Source of the DNA: Chitinophaga horti
GTDB lineage: Bacteria; Bacteroidota; Bacteroidia; Chitinophagales; Chitinophagaceae
Reading direction: 5' to 3'
Length of the DNA stretch: 64,000 nt
Assembly (NCBI RefSeq): GCF_022867795.2
Contig: NZ_CP107006.1
Span: forward strand, 2,976,001-3,040,000
This document shows positions 17,851 to 27,574 of the stretch, piece by piece (the stretch's first letter is position 1; each line of letters begins with the position of its first letter). The notes under the pieces were generated by a model. That model saw only the letters and a list, made by a program, of their open reading frames with translations. It ran no database searches and had not been told where the DNA came from. The position numbers and the translations under genes were made by a program.

Positions 17851-20800
17851 TTAGAAACTCACGTTAACGCCTACGTTAATGATCTTCTGCTGTGGATAGA
17901 ACTGGCCGCTGCCATTGTTACCTTCCGGATCAAAATCTTTCACTTTCGTGATGGTGAACAGGTTGAAGGCGTTGGCATAGATGCGGGCAGACTGCATACG
18001 GAGCATGGAGATCTTTGAAGCCGGCAGGTTATAACCCAGTTCGATGTTCTTCAAACGCAGGAAGGAAGCGTTCTGCAACCAGAAGGTGCTGGGATACAGG
18101 CCACCGTTCACAGAGGAAGAAGCACGGGTATCTACACGCGGATAAGAACCATTCGGGTTGCTTGGGCTCCAGCGGTTATCTGCCCATGAGCTATAGAAGT
18201 TACCTACAGTGCCGGATTCTGGCAATACGTACTGGCTTACTTTCGCCTGGCCAGCCACTACGATAGACAAATCAAAATCACCGTAACCGATAGAGGCCGT
18301 AGCACCATAAGTGATCAAAGGAATGTTGCCATACTCGCTACGCACCTGGTCATCAGCAGTAATGCTGCCATCACCATTGTAATCTTCGTAAATCAGGTCA
18401 CCAGGCTGTGCGCCGTTCAGGTGAGGCGTTTTATCGATCTCCTCCTGCGTGCGGTAAATTCCTTTCGAACGGTACAGCAGGTAAGTATTTAAGGGATGAC
18501 CGGTCTGGCGCTGGTGTGCCAACACACCCGGTGCTTCATCTATAAATTCGATGTTGCTTTTCGCATACGTAAAGTTACCTGCTACGCCATAGTTGAACTT
18601 ACCGGCGCGTTTGGTGTAACCCAGTGTAGCTTCTATACCGGCGCTGCTCACTTTACCAATATTCTCAGAAGGCACCAGCGGATCGGAACCAAAAGGATTC
18701 ACGATACCAGATACAAATGGAATAGAGGCGTTACGTGTAGCCAGGATATCGGAACGCTGTTGCTTAAACCAGATGAACTCGAAGTTAATACCGTTGAATA
18801 GGGCACCTTCGATCGCCAGGTCCGTTTTACGTGCCTGCTCCCAGGTGATCTGGCTGTTAGCAAGTTTAGTAAGATCCAGTCCTGGTACGATAACGAGGCC
18901 GTTGCTGGAGTTTACTACGAATTGATTTTTGAGTGCGTAGTTATTGAAGTATTGGAACAGGCCTACGTTATCGTTACCCAGCACACCAAAAGAGGCGCGC
19001 AGTTTCAGGTCCTGGATGAACGAAGCGTTCTGCATAAAGCTTTCCTTGGAAATTCTCCAACCCACTGCCGCAGATGGAAAATACCCGTATCGGTTGCCAT
19101 CTGCAAACGTAGAGGAACCATCGATACGCATCTGCACTTCCGCCAGGTATCTTTCGTCGTAGTCATAAGCCACCTTACCGAAGAAGCTTCTGCGGGTAAA
19201 GTTGTAGCTGCTGCCGCTGTTGTTGATATCAGTAGCGGCCGAACCACCCTGTGACAGTTCCGGCGTTAAAATACTGAGGAAGTTGATACGTGATGCCGCA
19301 AAGTTCTCCCGGTTGATTTTGCTCTGCTCATAACCGAACAAGCTGTTGATGTGATGCACTCCGAAATCGCGCTGGTAGTTCAGTTTGATGTTGTAAGTGG
19401 ACTGCGTCATGTTCTGCTGGTTCTGGTTCAGCTGCGCCGCGTTGTTATTACCGCCTACGATACGGGCATCGTAGTTGCCGGTGTTCTTGTTATAAGTATA
19501 TAACAGGTAAGGCTTGGAGAATGCTTTAGAGAAAGACCATGATTTGTCGAATGCGGCAAAACCGTCGATAGACAAGCCTTTCACGGCCGAAATATTGTAA
19601 GCGCCTTTCAGGATACCGTTAAACACCTGCGTAGGATTAACGTTCGTGCCACCAATGTCGGTCGCCATCATGATCGGGTTGCTGCCTTCGATACCGTTGG
19701 AGGGCAGGCCATTCGGGTAGCGCGCCACCAGTGTAGGATACGCCCGGTATATCGAACGGAAGATATCACCAGCACCGGCGGTCGGGAACTTACGGTCTTC
19801 CTGGCGGCCGGAAAGGTACAGGCTCACCTTAAAGTCTTTCGTTACGTTCGCATCGATGTTAGAGCGGAAGTTGTATTGTTTGTATTTGGTAGCAGCATCG
19901 CGGTACAGGCCGTCCTGGGTAAGCATACCGGCAGACATGTAATAGCGTACATTTTCCGTACCACCTGCGATAGACACGTTCGCCTGGTTTTGCAACGCTG
20001 TTTTCTTCAGCGTTTCTTCTGTCCAGTCGGTGTTCGGATAATTGATCGGATCACTGCCGTCGCGGAACTTCTGGATTTCCTCCTCCGTATACTGCTGGTT
20101 CATGCCACCGGCCTTATTATTATAATAGGCAATTTCGTTGGCGATAGTGGCATACGTTGGCGCGTCTGCCATTTTCGGTAAACGGGTGGGAGAAGAAAAG
20201 CCCTGGTTAAAGCTCGCGTTGATCACCGGCTTGCCGGATTTACCGCGTTTGGTGGTCACTAGGATCACCCCGTTCGCTGCACGGCTACCGTAAATCGCGG
20301 CAGATGCATCTTTCAGTACCGAAATGCTTTCGATATCGTTCGGGTTCAGCCTTTCCAGGCCGCCCACTTGTCCGGGCACCCCGTCCACCACAATTAATAC
20401 ATCATTATTGCCGGTAGTGGCCAAACCACGGATGGTAAAAGAAGAACCGTCATACCCCGGCTCACCGCCACGGTTGTTAATCACGATACCGGAGAAACGA
20501 CCTGCGAGGGAGTTAGACACGTTGGCTGCCGGGCTCTTTACAAGGTCGGCACCTTTTACCTGTGAGATAGAACCTGTCACCGTGGCCTTACGCTGCGCGT
20601 TATAGCCCACTACTACTACCTCTCCCAGTTTGGCGTCTTCTGTTTCCAGCACAACGTCCATATTAGCGGAGGCAGGTAATTCTTTTGTTACAAAGCCGAG
20701 GTACGTAAATACCAAAGTGGCATTCGCCGGCACATTCAGGGTAAACTTACCCGTTTCATTGGTCGTAGTACCGCTGGTGGCACCCTTTACCCCTACAGAT

Positions 20801-20970
20801 ACGCCAGGTAACGGCCCTTCTGCCGAACGCACCGTACCGGATACGGATTGCTGGGCAAATGCCGGCAAACATCCTAAGATCAATAAGGGGAGAAAAAGAA
20901 GCCGGCGAAATGTCATGCGGCTGAGAATGGCAGCCGACGCATGGCGGACTGGTTGTAATTTTTTCATCAT
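17851..20970 (-). CDS. SusC/RagA TonB-dependent transporter (no STN domain)
   Basis: 1039 residues. The signal ends PAFAQQ; a carboxypeptidase-regulatory-like domain (about 42-120, SVSGTVRSAEGPLPGVSVGV) is followed by the plug (VVVGYNAQRKATVTGSISQV, then ISVLKDASAAIYGSRAANGV) and a 22-strand barrel ending in phenylalanine (NVGVNVSF). There is no STN signalling domain before the regulatory-like domain, which fits control by the adjacent hybrid two-component regulator rather than by sigma/anti-sigma. It imports the oligosaccharide bound by the SusD next door. Confidence 0.96.
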   Translation of the reverse strand: MMKKLQPVRHASAAILSRMTFRRLLFLPLLILGCLPAFAQQSVSGTVRSAEGPLPGVSVGVKGATSGTTTNETGKFTLNVPANATLVFTYLGFVTKELPASANMDVVLETEDAKLGEVVVVGYNAQRKATVTGSISQVKGADLVKSPAANVSNSLAGRFSGIVINNRGGEPGYDGSSFTIRGLATTGNNDVLIVVDGVPGQVGGLERLNPNDIESISVLKDASAAIYGSRAANGVILVTTKRGKSGKPVINASFNQGFSSPTRLPKMADAPTYATIANEIAYYNNKAGGMNQQYTEEEIQKFRDGSDPINYPNTDWTEETLKKTALQNQANVSIAGGTENVRYYMSAGMLTQDGLYRDAATKYKQYNFRSNIDANVTKDFKVSLYLSGRQEDRKFPTAGAGDIFRSIYRAYPTLVARYPNGLPSNGIEGSNPIMMATDIGGTNVNPTQVFNGILKGAYNISAVKGLSIDGFAAFDKSWSFSKAFSKPYLLYTYNKNTGNYDARIVGGNNNAAQLNQNQQNMTQSTYNIKLNYQRDFGVHHINSLFGYEQSKINRENFAASRINFLSILTPELSQGGSAATDINNSGSSYNFTRRSFFGKVAYDYDERYLAEVQMRIDGSSTFADGNRYGYFPSAAVGWRISKESFMQNASFIQDLKLRASFGVLGNDNVGLFQYFNNYALKNQFVVNSSNGLVIVPGLDLTKLANSQITWEQARKTDLAIEGALFNGINFEFIWFKQQRSDILATRNASIPFVSGIVNPFGSDPLVPSENIGKVSSAGIEATLGYTKRAGKFNYGVAGNFTYAKSNIEFIDEAPGVLAHQRQTGHPLNTYLLYRSKGIYRTQEEIDKTPHLNGAQPGDLIYEDYNGDGSITADDQVRSEYGNIPLITYGATASIGYGDFDLSIVVAGQAKVSQYVLPESGTVGNFYSSWADNRWSPSNPNGSYPRVDTRASSSVNGGLYPSTFWLQNASFLRLKNIELGYNLPASKISMLRMQSARIYANAFNLFTITKVKDFDPEGNNGSGQFYPQQKIINVGVNVSF

Positions 20971-21045
20971 TACACGCGGAATTTGTTTAGTTATACTATT
21001 GCACGTTACTGCTGGTTCACTTACAGCAGTGGTTTAGTTCGGTGG

Positions 21046-21075
21046 CTAAGGTAGCACCGGGAGGGGGGATAAAAT
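21046..21075 (-). promoter_or_regulatory. Candidate promoter of susC (arabinogalactan-type locus)
   Basis: On the minus strand TACCTTAG (21053-21046), seven of eight with TAnnTTTG, is preceded by a TTTTA-type -33 near 21070-21075. It lies about 75 bases before the susC start. The -33 match is weak. Confidence 0.3.
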
Positions 21076-21099
21076 GGTGGGCCAGCTATCAAAAAATAG

Positions 21100-21120
21100 G
21101 GGGTAAATTGACTATACCCC
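21100..21120. promoter_or_regulatory. Palindrome upstream of susC, candidate operator
   Basis: GGGGTA (21100-21105), nine bases, TACCCC (21115-21120). It lies upstream of the candidate susC promoter, between susC and the regulator gene, where an AraC-type output domain would bind. Confidence 0.35.
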
Positions 21121-21163
21121 TGTTTACCACCTATCACTTAATATTGATAATGAACTACTTAAA

Positions 21164-24100
21164 CTATTTTTCCCCTTCGGGGCGTAAAAGGTTCAGATCG
21201 AGATTAAAGGATTGGCGGTACTTTTTAATATAGGCAGATGGCGTGATGCCGAAAAGTTTAACGAACTGTTCGCGGAAGTACCTGGCGTCGGCAATACCTA
21301 CCTGGAAGGCCGCCTGGTTCACATTCATATTTTCCCGCAGCATTAACACCGCCGCCCTCCGTATCCTGATCGACCGGATGAAGGCATTGGGCGACTGGGC
21401 GGATACATGTTTAATTTTTGCATATACGCTGGAACGACTCATGCCCATCTCTTTACAGAACTTCTGTATAGTGAAGTCCTCCGTTTCGAGATTGGCCTCC
21501 ACAACCTGGATGGCCTGCTGCAAAAATTCCTGGTAGGCAGCCGGCACCTTCACGGTGGATTGTTGCAACGTAATGCTATCGAAGAAAAACTGTTGTACGA
21601 GGTTCCGGTTTTTTAGTATCGTTTCTACCCGGGCGAGCAGCAGCTGACTGTCGAAAGGCTTGGTCATATAATCGTCGGCGCCCCCTTCTACCCCTTCGAG
21701 CCGGCTGTCGGAGGACGAAGCGGCCGTGAGCAGGATCACAGGGATATGGCCGAGTACCGGCGACGCTTTTACCTGGCGGCATAACTGCACGCCGTCCAGG
21801 CCCTCCATATTTACATCGCTTACGATCAGGTCGGGCAGCTGGCTGCTGGCAGTCTGGAATCCCTCCAGTCCGTCGGCGGCCGTCATTACGTGGTATTTAT
21901 CGCTGAACAGTCGTTGCAGGTACTCACGTATCTCGCGGTCGTCATCGATCACCAGCACCGATTTGCGGTCGGTCACGATCTCCGACGCAACGCGGCCATC
22001 CTCCGGGAGGTCGGGTGCCGTCACGGGTGCGGGTGCGTCTTCGGCCAACTCCTGCAACAGCGTGCCGGATTGCGGGGCGTGCACTTCTGCAATCACCTCA
22101 CCCGCCAGGCGGGGCAACACGATCGTGAAATCGGCCCCTTTGCCCGGCAAACTACGAAGCAGCACGCGGCCCTGGTGACTTTCCACGAAGTGTTTTACCA
22201 GGTACAGCCCTATTCCAAAGCCTGTCTTTTGGGTAGATGCACTGCCTGTACGGCTAAACTTAGCGAACACCGACGACTGGTCGGCCTCGGCGATGCCGCA
22301 ACCGGTATCGCTTACGCGGATGCTGATATGTTCACTCCCCTCCTCTTCCAGCACCAGGCTGATGGCCCCACCGTCCGGCGTGAACTTAAATGCGTTGGAC
22401 AGCAAATTGAACAAGGCGATCTCTATCTTCTCATAATCCGCCTGCACCGGCACTTCCCGCCCCGGGGAACGGAACTGGTAATCGATCTTACGGGCGGCTG
22501 CCTGCTGTATAAAACATTGGTACACCTCGTCGCACAGACCTATAATATTAAACCGCGACACCTTTAATCCGTCGGCCCCCGAATCGGCCTGGCGGAAGAG
22601 CAGCAGCTGATCGACCAGGCTTAATAAGCGCCGCGCGTTACGGTATGCGACCGTCAGATCGAGGTCGGGCGCTTTATCCAGGCGGCTGCGCAGCGGGTTA
22701 ATAATCAGGGACAGCGGCGTTCGGAACTCGTGGGAAATATTGGTAAAAAAGGACAGCTTTCGCTCTGCATGTTCCTTTTCCTTCTGGTTTTCGAGGTGTG
22801 CCAGGCGAATTTCGTATTTGAGACGCTCTTGCCTGCGGGTATATTTCACGTAGGCATAAATGCTTCCGAAGATCAGGGCGAGGTAAATCGTGTAGGCCCA
22901 CCAGCTGCGGTACCAGGGCGGCAGCACGGTTACACGGAGTAACACCGTGTCGGCCGACCAGCCCTTTCCGGGTTGCGATACCTTTACCTTAAACAGGTAA
23001 TTGCCCTCCTGCAGGCGCGCATAACTGGCCGTGCGGCTTTCTTCCAGGTAATTCCAGCCCTTGTCCCAGCCTTCCAGCAGGCAGGCGTAGCGGATCTTAT
23101 CGGCACCCGAGTAGTCGAGGGCCACAAAGTCCAGTGACAATACGGCCTGGTTAAAAGGCAGCGTGATATGTTTCACACTTTCGCGGTTACGCTCCGTAAT
23201 GTATTCAGGATACGCTTCAATGGGACGGTCGCCAACTTTAATATGATTAAGAAATAACGGTGGATGCGTTTCTTCGGAGAATACACTATCCGGGTTAAAG
23301 ATGTTAAAGCCGTTAATACCACCAAACACAAAACGGCCGGAGCTGAGGGCACAGGCGGCGTTGAAGCTGAATTGGTTGCTTTGCAGACCATCTTCCTGCG
23401 AATAATGGTCTACCATTTTGGTCACCGGGTTAAAACGCGCCAGCCCGTTGTAGGTACTGAGCCACAGGTTGCCCTGGCGATCTTCCAGCATCCTTAACAC
23501 CGTGTTACTGGGCAAGCCGTCCGCAGTGGTGTATTGTTTATATTTACCTGTAGACCGGTCGAACAGCAGCAGCCCGGCGCCCTGGGTGCCCAGCCAAAAC
23601 TCGCCTTTACGGGTTTCATGAATGGCGCGTACGGGCTGATTGATGGAATAGAACTGGTGTTGTTTCTTTCCGCGGTCGATGCGGATAAGGGCGTTGTAAT
23701 TGCCGCCCCACAGCACGCCTTTACTGTCTTCGGCAATGCTTTGCAGGTTCATGATAGCTGCGTCGAACAGCTCGAACTTATTTTGAACCGGGTTGTAGCG
23801 GTACAGGCAGCCTTCGTTGGTGGCGCCTGCCCAAATCGTTTTGCGGTGGTCCTGGTAAACGGTCCACGTATTGTTTTCTTCGCGGCCGGTGTTCGGATTG
23901 AACAGGGTATAACGTTCGAACTGTTTGTTATGATGTTTCAGGCGGCTGATCCCGCCAAACCAGGTAGAGATCCAGATATCGCCCTGGTCGTCTTTTACCA
24001 GGTTGGTGATGAAGTTGCTGGAGAGGGCACTGGTATTTTTTGGATCGTAACGATACTCGGTGTACGTATTGTCATCCATGTTCCAGTTGCGCAATCCGGC

Positions 24101-25198
24101 ACCGTCGGTACCGATGTACAGGCTATTGCCATCCTGGCAAAAAGAAAGAATAAAGTTCTCTACGATCCTGCCGGTTTTGCCTTCGTACCGCACCCATTCA
24201 AACGGGATAGGCCGGGGTTCGATGATATTGAGCCCGCCCCTTAAAGTACCTATCCACATGCGATCGTCGCGGTCTGCGTAAACGGCGTATACGGCATTGC
24301 TGTTAATTGGTCCGGTAGCGCCTTCGCCACGAAAGGCAATGGCCTGTTTCGCACCTGGCGCCAGCTTGTAAGCTCCGGCGCCATCGCAGCCTATCCACAG
24401 TACATTTTTTCTATCGAAACACAAACCTATCACCGGGCTTTTCACTGGCATAAAATCGTGCGTCACCACGTTACGTGCGGGATCATATAGTGCCAGGTCA
24501 GCCTCCGTACCGATCCATAAGTTCCCTGCGGGATCGGCCTTCATGCAGTTGGCGCGGCGGATATTATTGGAGGCGAGTGTGAGACGGTGGGTGGCTGCAT
24601 CGTAGGTATAGAGGCCATAGTTTTGTACGAACACCCATATCTTATTTCGCTGCCTGTCGTACTCAATAGCATGTACATGATAACTGCCTTCGCCGCCGGG
24701 CAACGCGATCTGCCTGCCCTTGCCATCTTTACCAAACACTACTAAGCCGCTGCGCTGCGAGCCTGCTAACAGTAGATTGTCATTAATCGTCTTAAGTGCG
24801 GATATCTCACCAAATAAAGGTTGTTGTTTGACTTTCAGCGATTGAAATACAGGCATGGAAAAATGACCTGTACGCGGATCAAATACATTCAGCCCGTTTT
24901 GTGTGCCCACCCAGGTACGGCGCATGCTATCACCTTCGAGGCAATACACATTATTGGTGGATAAGGAAGTACTGTCGCCGATTACATTACGATAAATACG
25001 GAAGTTGTAGCCATCATAGCGGTTAAGTCCATCGTAAGTGCCTATCCACATAAACCCATGCGCATCCTGGTAAATAGTGGTAATGGCGTTATTGGACAAA
25101 CCCTGCTGAATGCCCAAATAACGAACGGGAAGCTCGCCTGCCACGGACAGCATCACATAAACAAAGAATAACGTGGCGGTAAGAACAATTTTACGCAT
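21164..25198 (-). CDS. Hybrid two-component system regulator of the arabinogalactan-type locus
   Basis: 1344 residues from ATG 25198 (the longer frame would begin at a TTG with no signal). The order is: signal peptide, two-component propeller repeats (about 25-690, with HGFMWIGTYDGLNRYDG), Y_Y_Y domain, membrane segment near 775 (WWAYTIYLALIFGSIYAYV), histidine kinase with His823 in SHEFRTPL, ATPase domain with GFGIGLYLVKHF, receiver with Asp1128 in SDVNMEG, and a C-terminal AraC helix-turn-helix (FCKEMGMSRSSVYAKIK). This single-chain sensor binds a periplasmic sugar fragment and activates its locus. It lies directly upstream of susC on the same strand with its own promoter region. Confidence 0.97.
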   Translation of the reverse strand: MRKIVLTATLFFVYVMLSVAGELPVRYLGIQQGLSNNAITTIYQDAHGFMWIGTYDGLNRYDGYNFRIYRNVIGDSTSLSTNNVYCLEGDSMRRTWVGTQNGLNVFDPRTGHFSMPVFQSLKVKQQPLFGEISALKTINDNLLLAGSQRSGLVVFGKDGKGRQIALPGGEGSYHVHAIEYDRQRNKIWVFVQNYGLYTYDAATHRLTLASNNIRRANCMKADPAGNLWIGTEADLALYDPARNVVTHDFMPVKSPVIGLCFDRKNVLWIGCDGAGAYKLAPGAKQAIAFRGEGATGPINSNAVYAVYADRDDRMWIGTLRGGLNIIEPRPIPFEWVRYEGKTGRIVENFILSFCQDGNSLYIGTDGAGLRNWNMDDNTYTEYRYDPKNTSALSSNFITNLVKDDQGDIWISTWFGGISRLKHHNKQFERYTLFNPNTGREENNTWTVYQDHRKTIWAGATNEGCLYRYNPVQNKFELFDAAIMNLQSIAEDSKGVLWGGNYNALIRIDRGKKQHQFYSINQPVRAIHETRKGEFWLGTQGAGLLLFDRSTGKYKQYTTADGLPSNTVLRMLEDRQGNLWLSTYNGLARFNPVTKMVDHYSQEDGLQSNQFSFNAACALSSGRFVFGGINGFNIFNPDSVFSEETHPPLFLNHIKVGDRPIEAYPEYITERNRESVKHITLPFNQAVLSLDFVALDYSGADKIRYACLLEGWDKGWNYLEESRTASYARLQEGNYLFKVKVSQPGKGWSADTVLLRVTVLPPWYRSWWAYTIYLALIFGSIYAYVKYTRRQERLKYEIRLAHLENQKEKEHAERKLSFFTNISHEFRTPLSLIINPLRSRLDKAPDLDLTVAYRNARRLLSLVDQLLLFRQADSGADGLKVSRFNIIGLCDEVYQCFIQQAAARKIDYQFRSPGREVPVQADYEKIEIALFNLLSNAFKFTPDGGAISLVLEEEGSEHISIRVSDTGCGIAEADQSSVFAKFSRTGSASTQKTGFGIGLYLVKHFVESHQGRVLLRSLPGKGADFTIVLPRLAGEVIAEVHAPQSGTLLQELAEDAPAPVTAPDLPEDGRVASEIVTDRKSVLVIDDDREIREYLQRLFSDKYHVMTAADGLEGFQTASSQLPDLIVSDVNMEGLDGVQLCRQVKASPVLGHIPVILLTAASSSDSRLEGVEGGADDYMTKPFDSQLLLARVETILKNRNLVQQFFFDSITLQQSTVKVPAAYQEFLQQAIQVVEANLETEDFTIQKFCKEMGMSRSSVYAKIKHVSAQSPNAFIRSIRIRRAAVLMLRENMNVNQAAFQVGIADARYFREQFVKLFGITPSAYIKKYRQSFNLDLNLLRPEGEK

Positions 25199-25279
25199 TA
25201 CAGGTATTTGTCTGTACAAAATCAAACTCTCGCCGAAAAATTAGGACTTTTTGAGGGATTGAACAAAAACGAGTGAACG

Positions 25280-26287
25280 CTACCGTGCCTTCAGCACCAC
25301 GTAACGAATGTTTTTGCGATCGTAAGTATAGGTGATATGCACCTTTCCATCCTTCGTTTGTATTACTGCCGGATAACTAAATTCACCCTTCGACTGATTT
25401 TCCAGCACCGCTACATCCTGCCACTCGTTGCCATTTTGCGACACCGCTACGCGTAGTTTTGTACGCCCTTCACTCCATTCTTTACCGGGAATGTCGGGGT
25501 TATACACGATGAGCTGCCAGCCGTTTTTAAGCGTAACGGCATCCGTACCCGAATTGGGATTGAGTAAAGAGGTGGGTGTAACGGCGCTCCAGGTAAGACC
25601 GGCATCGTTTGACCATGATTGCATCACCTTCCCTTGTTTACTGCGGCACAGCAGTTGCAGGCGGCCGTCGGCGTATTGTAGTATACTGGGTTGAATGATG
25701 TCATATTTGCCGGCCGTATCTACCGGGATGGACGTCCAGCTATTGCCGCCGTCTGTTGAACGTTCGATATAAGCACGCCATGCCTGGCTGGTTTCTTTGC
25801 TTGTCGGGCTTAATATCACGCCATTAGCCAGTTGCACCGGTTTGTTTTTGATAGGCCCGAGCAGCCCGTCCGCAAAGCGTTTCGGGGCAGACCAGGACTT
25901 GCCATTATCTGCGGATGTGATCTCCATACCCCACCAACCCATTGGATTTGGACCTACTTTATAATAGAGATGTAACAGGTTACTTTGATCCTTGAACAGC
26001 ACCGGGTTCCAGCAGGGATAAGTGCTGTCGGCTGCGACCACTTTGGGGGCAGACCACTTGCCTTTTGCCGAAGTGCTAAGCCATATTTTCACGTCCTTAT
26101 TGCCTTCGTGACTACCCGCGAACCAGGCAGCCATTAACAAGCCAGGCCTATATTCCACGATAGTAGATGCATGACATTGTGCAAAAGGCACTTTGTCGAA
26201 CAACATTCCGGCGGAAAGCTGTTTCCAGGAAGTTTGCCCGAAGCCTGCCAGCGGAATAACGAGTAATAGCAAAAGCAATTTCTTCAT
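25280..26287 (-). CDS. BNR-repeat (sialidase-like propeller) exported protein
   Basis: 335 residues from ATG 26287, where signal MKKLLLLLLVIPLAGFGQ starts; a longer frame runs 48 codons upstream without a signal. Four Asp-box-like repeats are seen (SADNGKSW, STDGGNSW, SNDAGLTW, SQNGNEW), giving a six-bladed BNR_2 type propeller. KTSQAWRAYIERSTDGG is typical of the bacterial family annotated as exo-alpha-sialidase. Since sialic acid is not expected in plant arabinogalactan, it may act on another acidic or deoxy sugar. It is transcribed toward the regulator gene, 81 bases away. Confidence 0.85.
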   Translation of the reverse strand: MKKLLLLLLVIPLAGFGQTSWKQLSAGMLFDKVPFAQCHASTIVEYRPGLLMAAWFAGSHEGNKDVKIWLSTSAKGKWSAPKVVAADSTYPCWNPVLFKDQSNLLHLYYKVGPNPMGWWGMEITSADNGKSWSAPKRFADGLLGPIKNKPVQLANGVILSPTSKETSQAWRAYIERSTDGGNSWTSIPVDTAGKYDIIQPSILQYADGRLQLLCRSKQGKVMQSWSNDAGLTWSAVTPTSLLNPNSGTDAVTLKNGWQLIVYNPDIPGKEWSEGRTKLRVAVSQNGNEWQDVAVLENQSKGEFSYPAVIQTKDGKVHITYTYDRKNIRYVVLKAR

Positions 26288-26403
26288 CCCGGCAAGATAA
26301 GCAAAATGCAGCGCGCTGCAACAGATCCGATGATCGGGCCAACAGTCGGACAACTGATTTTTCCGTACCTTCGGGCGGCAATTTAAAATCAAACCGAATC
26401 GAT

Positions 26404-26880
26404 ATGAGAAGTGTGCTGCTGTTATTGGCATTTATTCCGTTTACAACATTGTCGGCCCAGCAAAAAAGCCTTTCCGGGGCCTACCTGACCGTTAAAGACA
26501 ACCTGGTGGCCAACGACTCTGTGTCCACTAAAAAGTCTGCCACCGCGCTGGTAGAAGCTATTGGCAACATGAAAATGAAAGGCGTGGCGAAAGATTCTGC
26601 CAAAGTATTTGCGGCTGCGAAAGCTAAGATGCTCGACTTTGCTACAAAAATGAGCGCTACCCAGAATGTGAACCGCCAGCGGGAATTTTTCTCCGGCCTG
26701 TCACAATCCTTCTGGAAAGTAGCCAGCCTGGCGGCTATGCCAGCCGACTTGTACTACCAGCGTTGCCCGATGACCGGCGTAACCTGGGTAAGTAACGAAA
26801 AAGCGATCAAGAATCCTTATTATCCGAAAAACATGCTCACCTGCGGGGAAGTGATCGGGGAAAAAGGTGCGACCTTATAA
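26404..26880 (+). CDS. Exported DUF3347 protein, heavy-metal-binding type
   Basis: 158 residues with a signal ending LSAQQ. A helical domain (about 22-110) is followed by YYQRCPMTGVTWVSNE, NPYYPKNMLTCGEV. The spaced CPM and MLTCG motifs are those of DUF3347, which also occurs at the C-terminus of CusB-like metal efflux adaptors. The Cys/Met pattern suggests periplasmic copper or silver binding, though no efflux gene is nearby. It is monocistronic: divergent from the BNR gene and ended by a strong terminator. Confidence 0.85.
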   Translation: MRSVLLLLAFIPFTTLSAQQKSLSGAYLTVKDNLVANDSVSTKKSATALVEAIGNMKMKGVAKDSAKVFAAAKAKMLDFATKMSATQNVNRQREFFSGLSQSFWKVASLAAMPADLYYQRCPMTGVTWVSNEKAIKNPYYPKNMLTCGEVIGEKGATL

Positions 26881-26887
26881 AGATGCG

Positions 26888-26918
26888 ACGCCGGGCCAGT
26901 TGCCCGGCGTTGTTGTTT
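26888..26918 (+). terminator. Rho-independent terminator
   Basis: Stem ACGCCGGGC/GCCCGGCGT (26888-26896 and 26902-26910), 5-base loop, then TGTTGTTT. It follows the DUF3347 gene. Confidence 0.88.
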
Positions 26919-27034
26919 GCAGGCATTTACAACGAACACAGATTTAGCGCAGCTTACTTGCAGATGTGTTACTTCCGCTAATTCGATCACCTGTAAGCAG
27001 CTCACATCCCGTAATTTTATATAAAACATCAGCG

Positions 27035-27571
27035 ATGCCCCCATTTTCCATACAGACACCCTTAGAAAACGACAAAGCACTATTACTGCCATTACAGGAT
27101 AGCGATTTCGAAGCCCTTTACGCAGTAGCCTCTGACCCGGCAGTGTGGGCGCAACATCCTAACAAAGATCGCTGGCAGCGGGAAGTATTCGCCAACTTCT
27201 TCGATGGCGCTATGAAGAGCGGCGGTGCCTTCAGGATCATTGATAAAGCCACCGGAGAAGTAGCCGGTAGCAGTCGTTTTTACGATTACGACGAGGCTGA
27301 GAACACCATCCTGATCGGTTATACCTTCTATGGTACGCGCTTCTGGGGCAAAGGACTTAATCCTTCTGTCAAGAAACTCATGCTCGACTATATTTTCCAG
27401 TTCGTGGATAAGGTACAGTTCCATATCGGTTCGCATAACCTCCGGTCACAGATCGCTATTACGCGCCTGGGCGCAGAGAAAGTGGGTGAGCTGGAAGTGG
27501 CCTACTACGGGGAACCCTCCAAGCTCAATTTCGTGTACGAATTGCGTAACTTTGCCGCGCATAAGGCATAA
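27035..27571 (+). CDS. GNAT family N-acetyltransferase
   Basis: 178 residues from ATG 27035; the open frame begins 23 codons earlier but the family's first strand starts at PFSIQTPLENDKALLLPL. GNAT features are VAGSSRFYDYDEAENTILIG (strand 4), TFYGTRFWGKGLNPSVKKLM (acetyl-CoA loop region) and a C-terminal SQIAITRLGAEKVGE. It is close to the RimJ/RimL-like branch acting on small molecules or protein N-termini. The stop is 3 bases before the AAA+ ATPase start, so the two are almost certainly co-transcribed. Substrate unknown. Confidence 0.88.
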   Translation: MPPFSIQTPLENDKALLLPLQDSDFEALYAVASDPAVWAQHPNKDRWQREVFANFFDGAMKSGGAFRIIDKATGEVAGSSRFYDYDEAENTILIGYTFYGTRFWGKGLNPSVKKLMLDYIFQFVDKVQFHIGSHNLRSQIAITRLGAEKVGELEVAYYGEPSKLNFVYELRNFAAHKA

Positions 27572-27574
27572 AAG

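Noticed and set aside
21173..21183. CCCCTTCGGGG as terminator of the hybrid regulator gene
   Set aside because: It is inside the last codons and is followed by A rather than T on the minus strand.
26288..26403. TACCTTCG as a -7 element for the DUF3347 gene
   Set aside because: Seven of eight bases fit, but no TTG lies at the right distance upstream.
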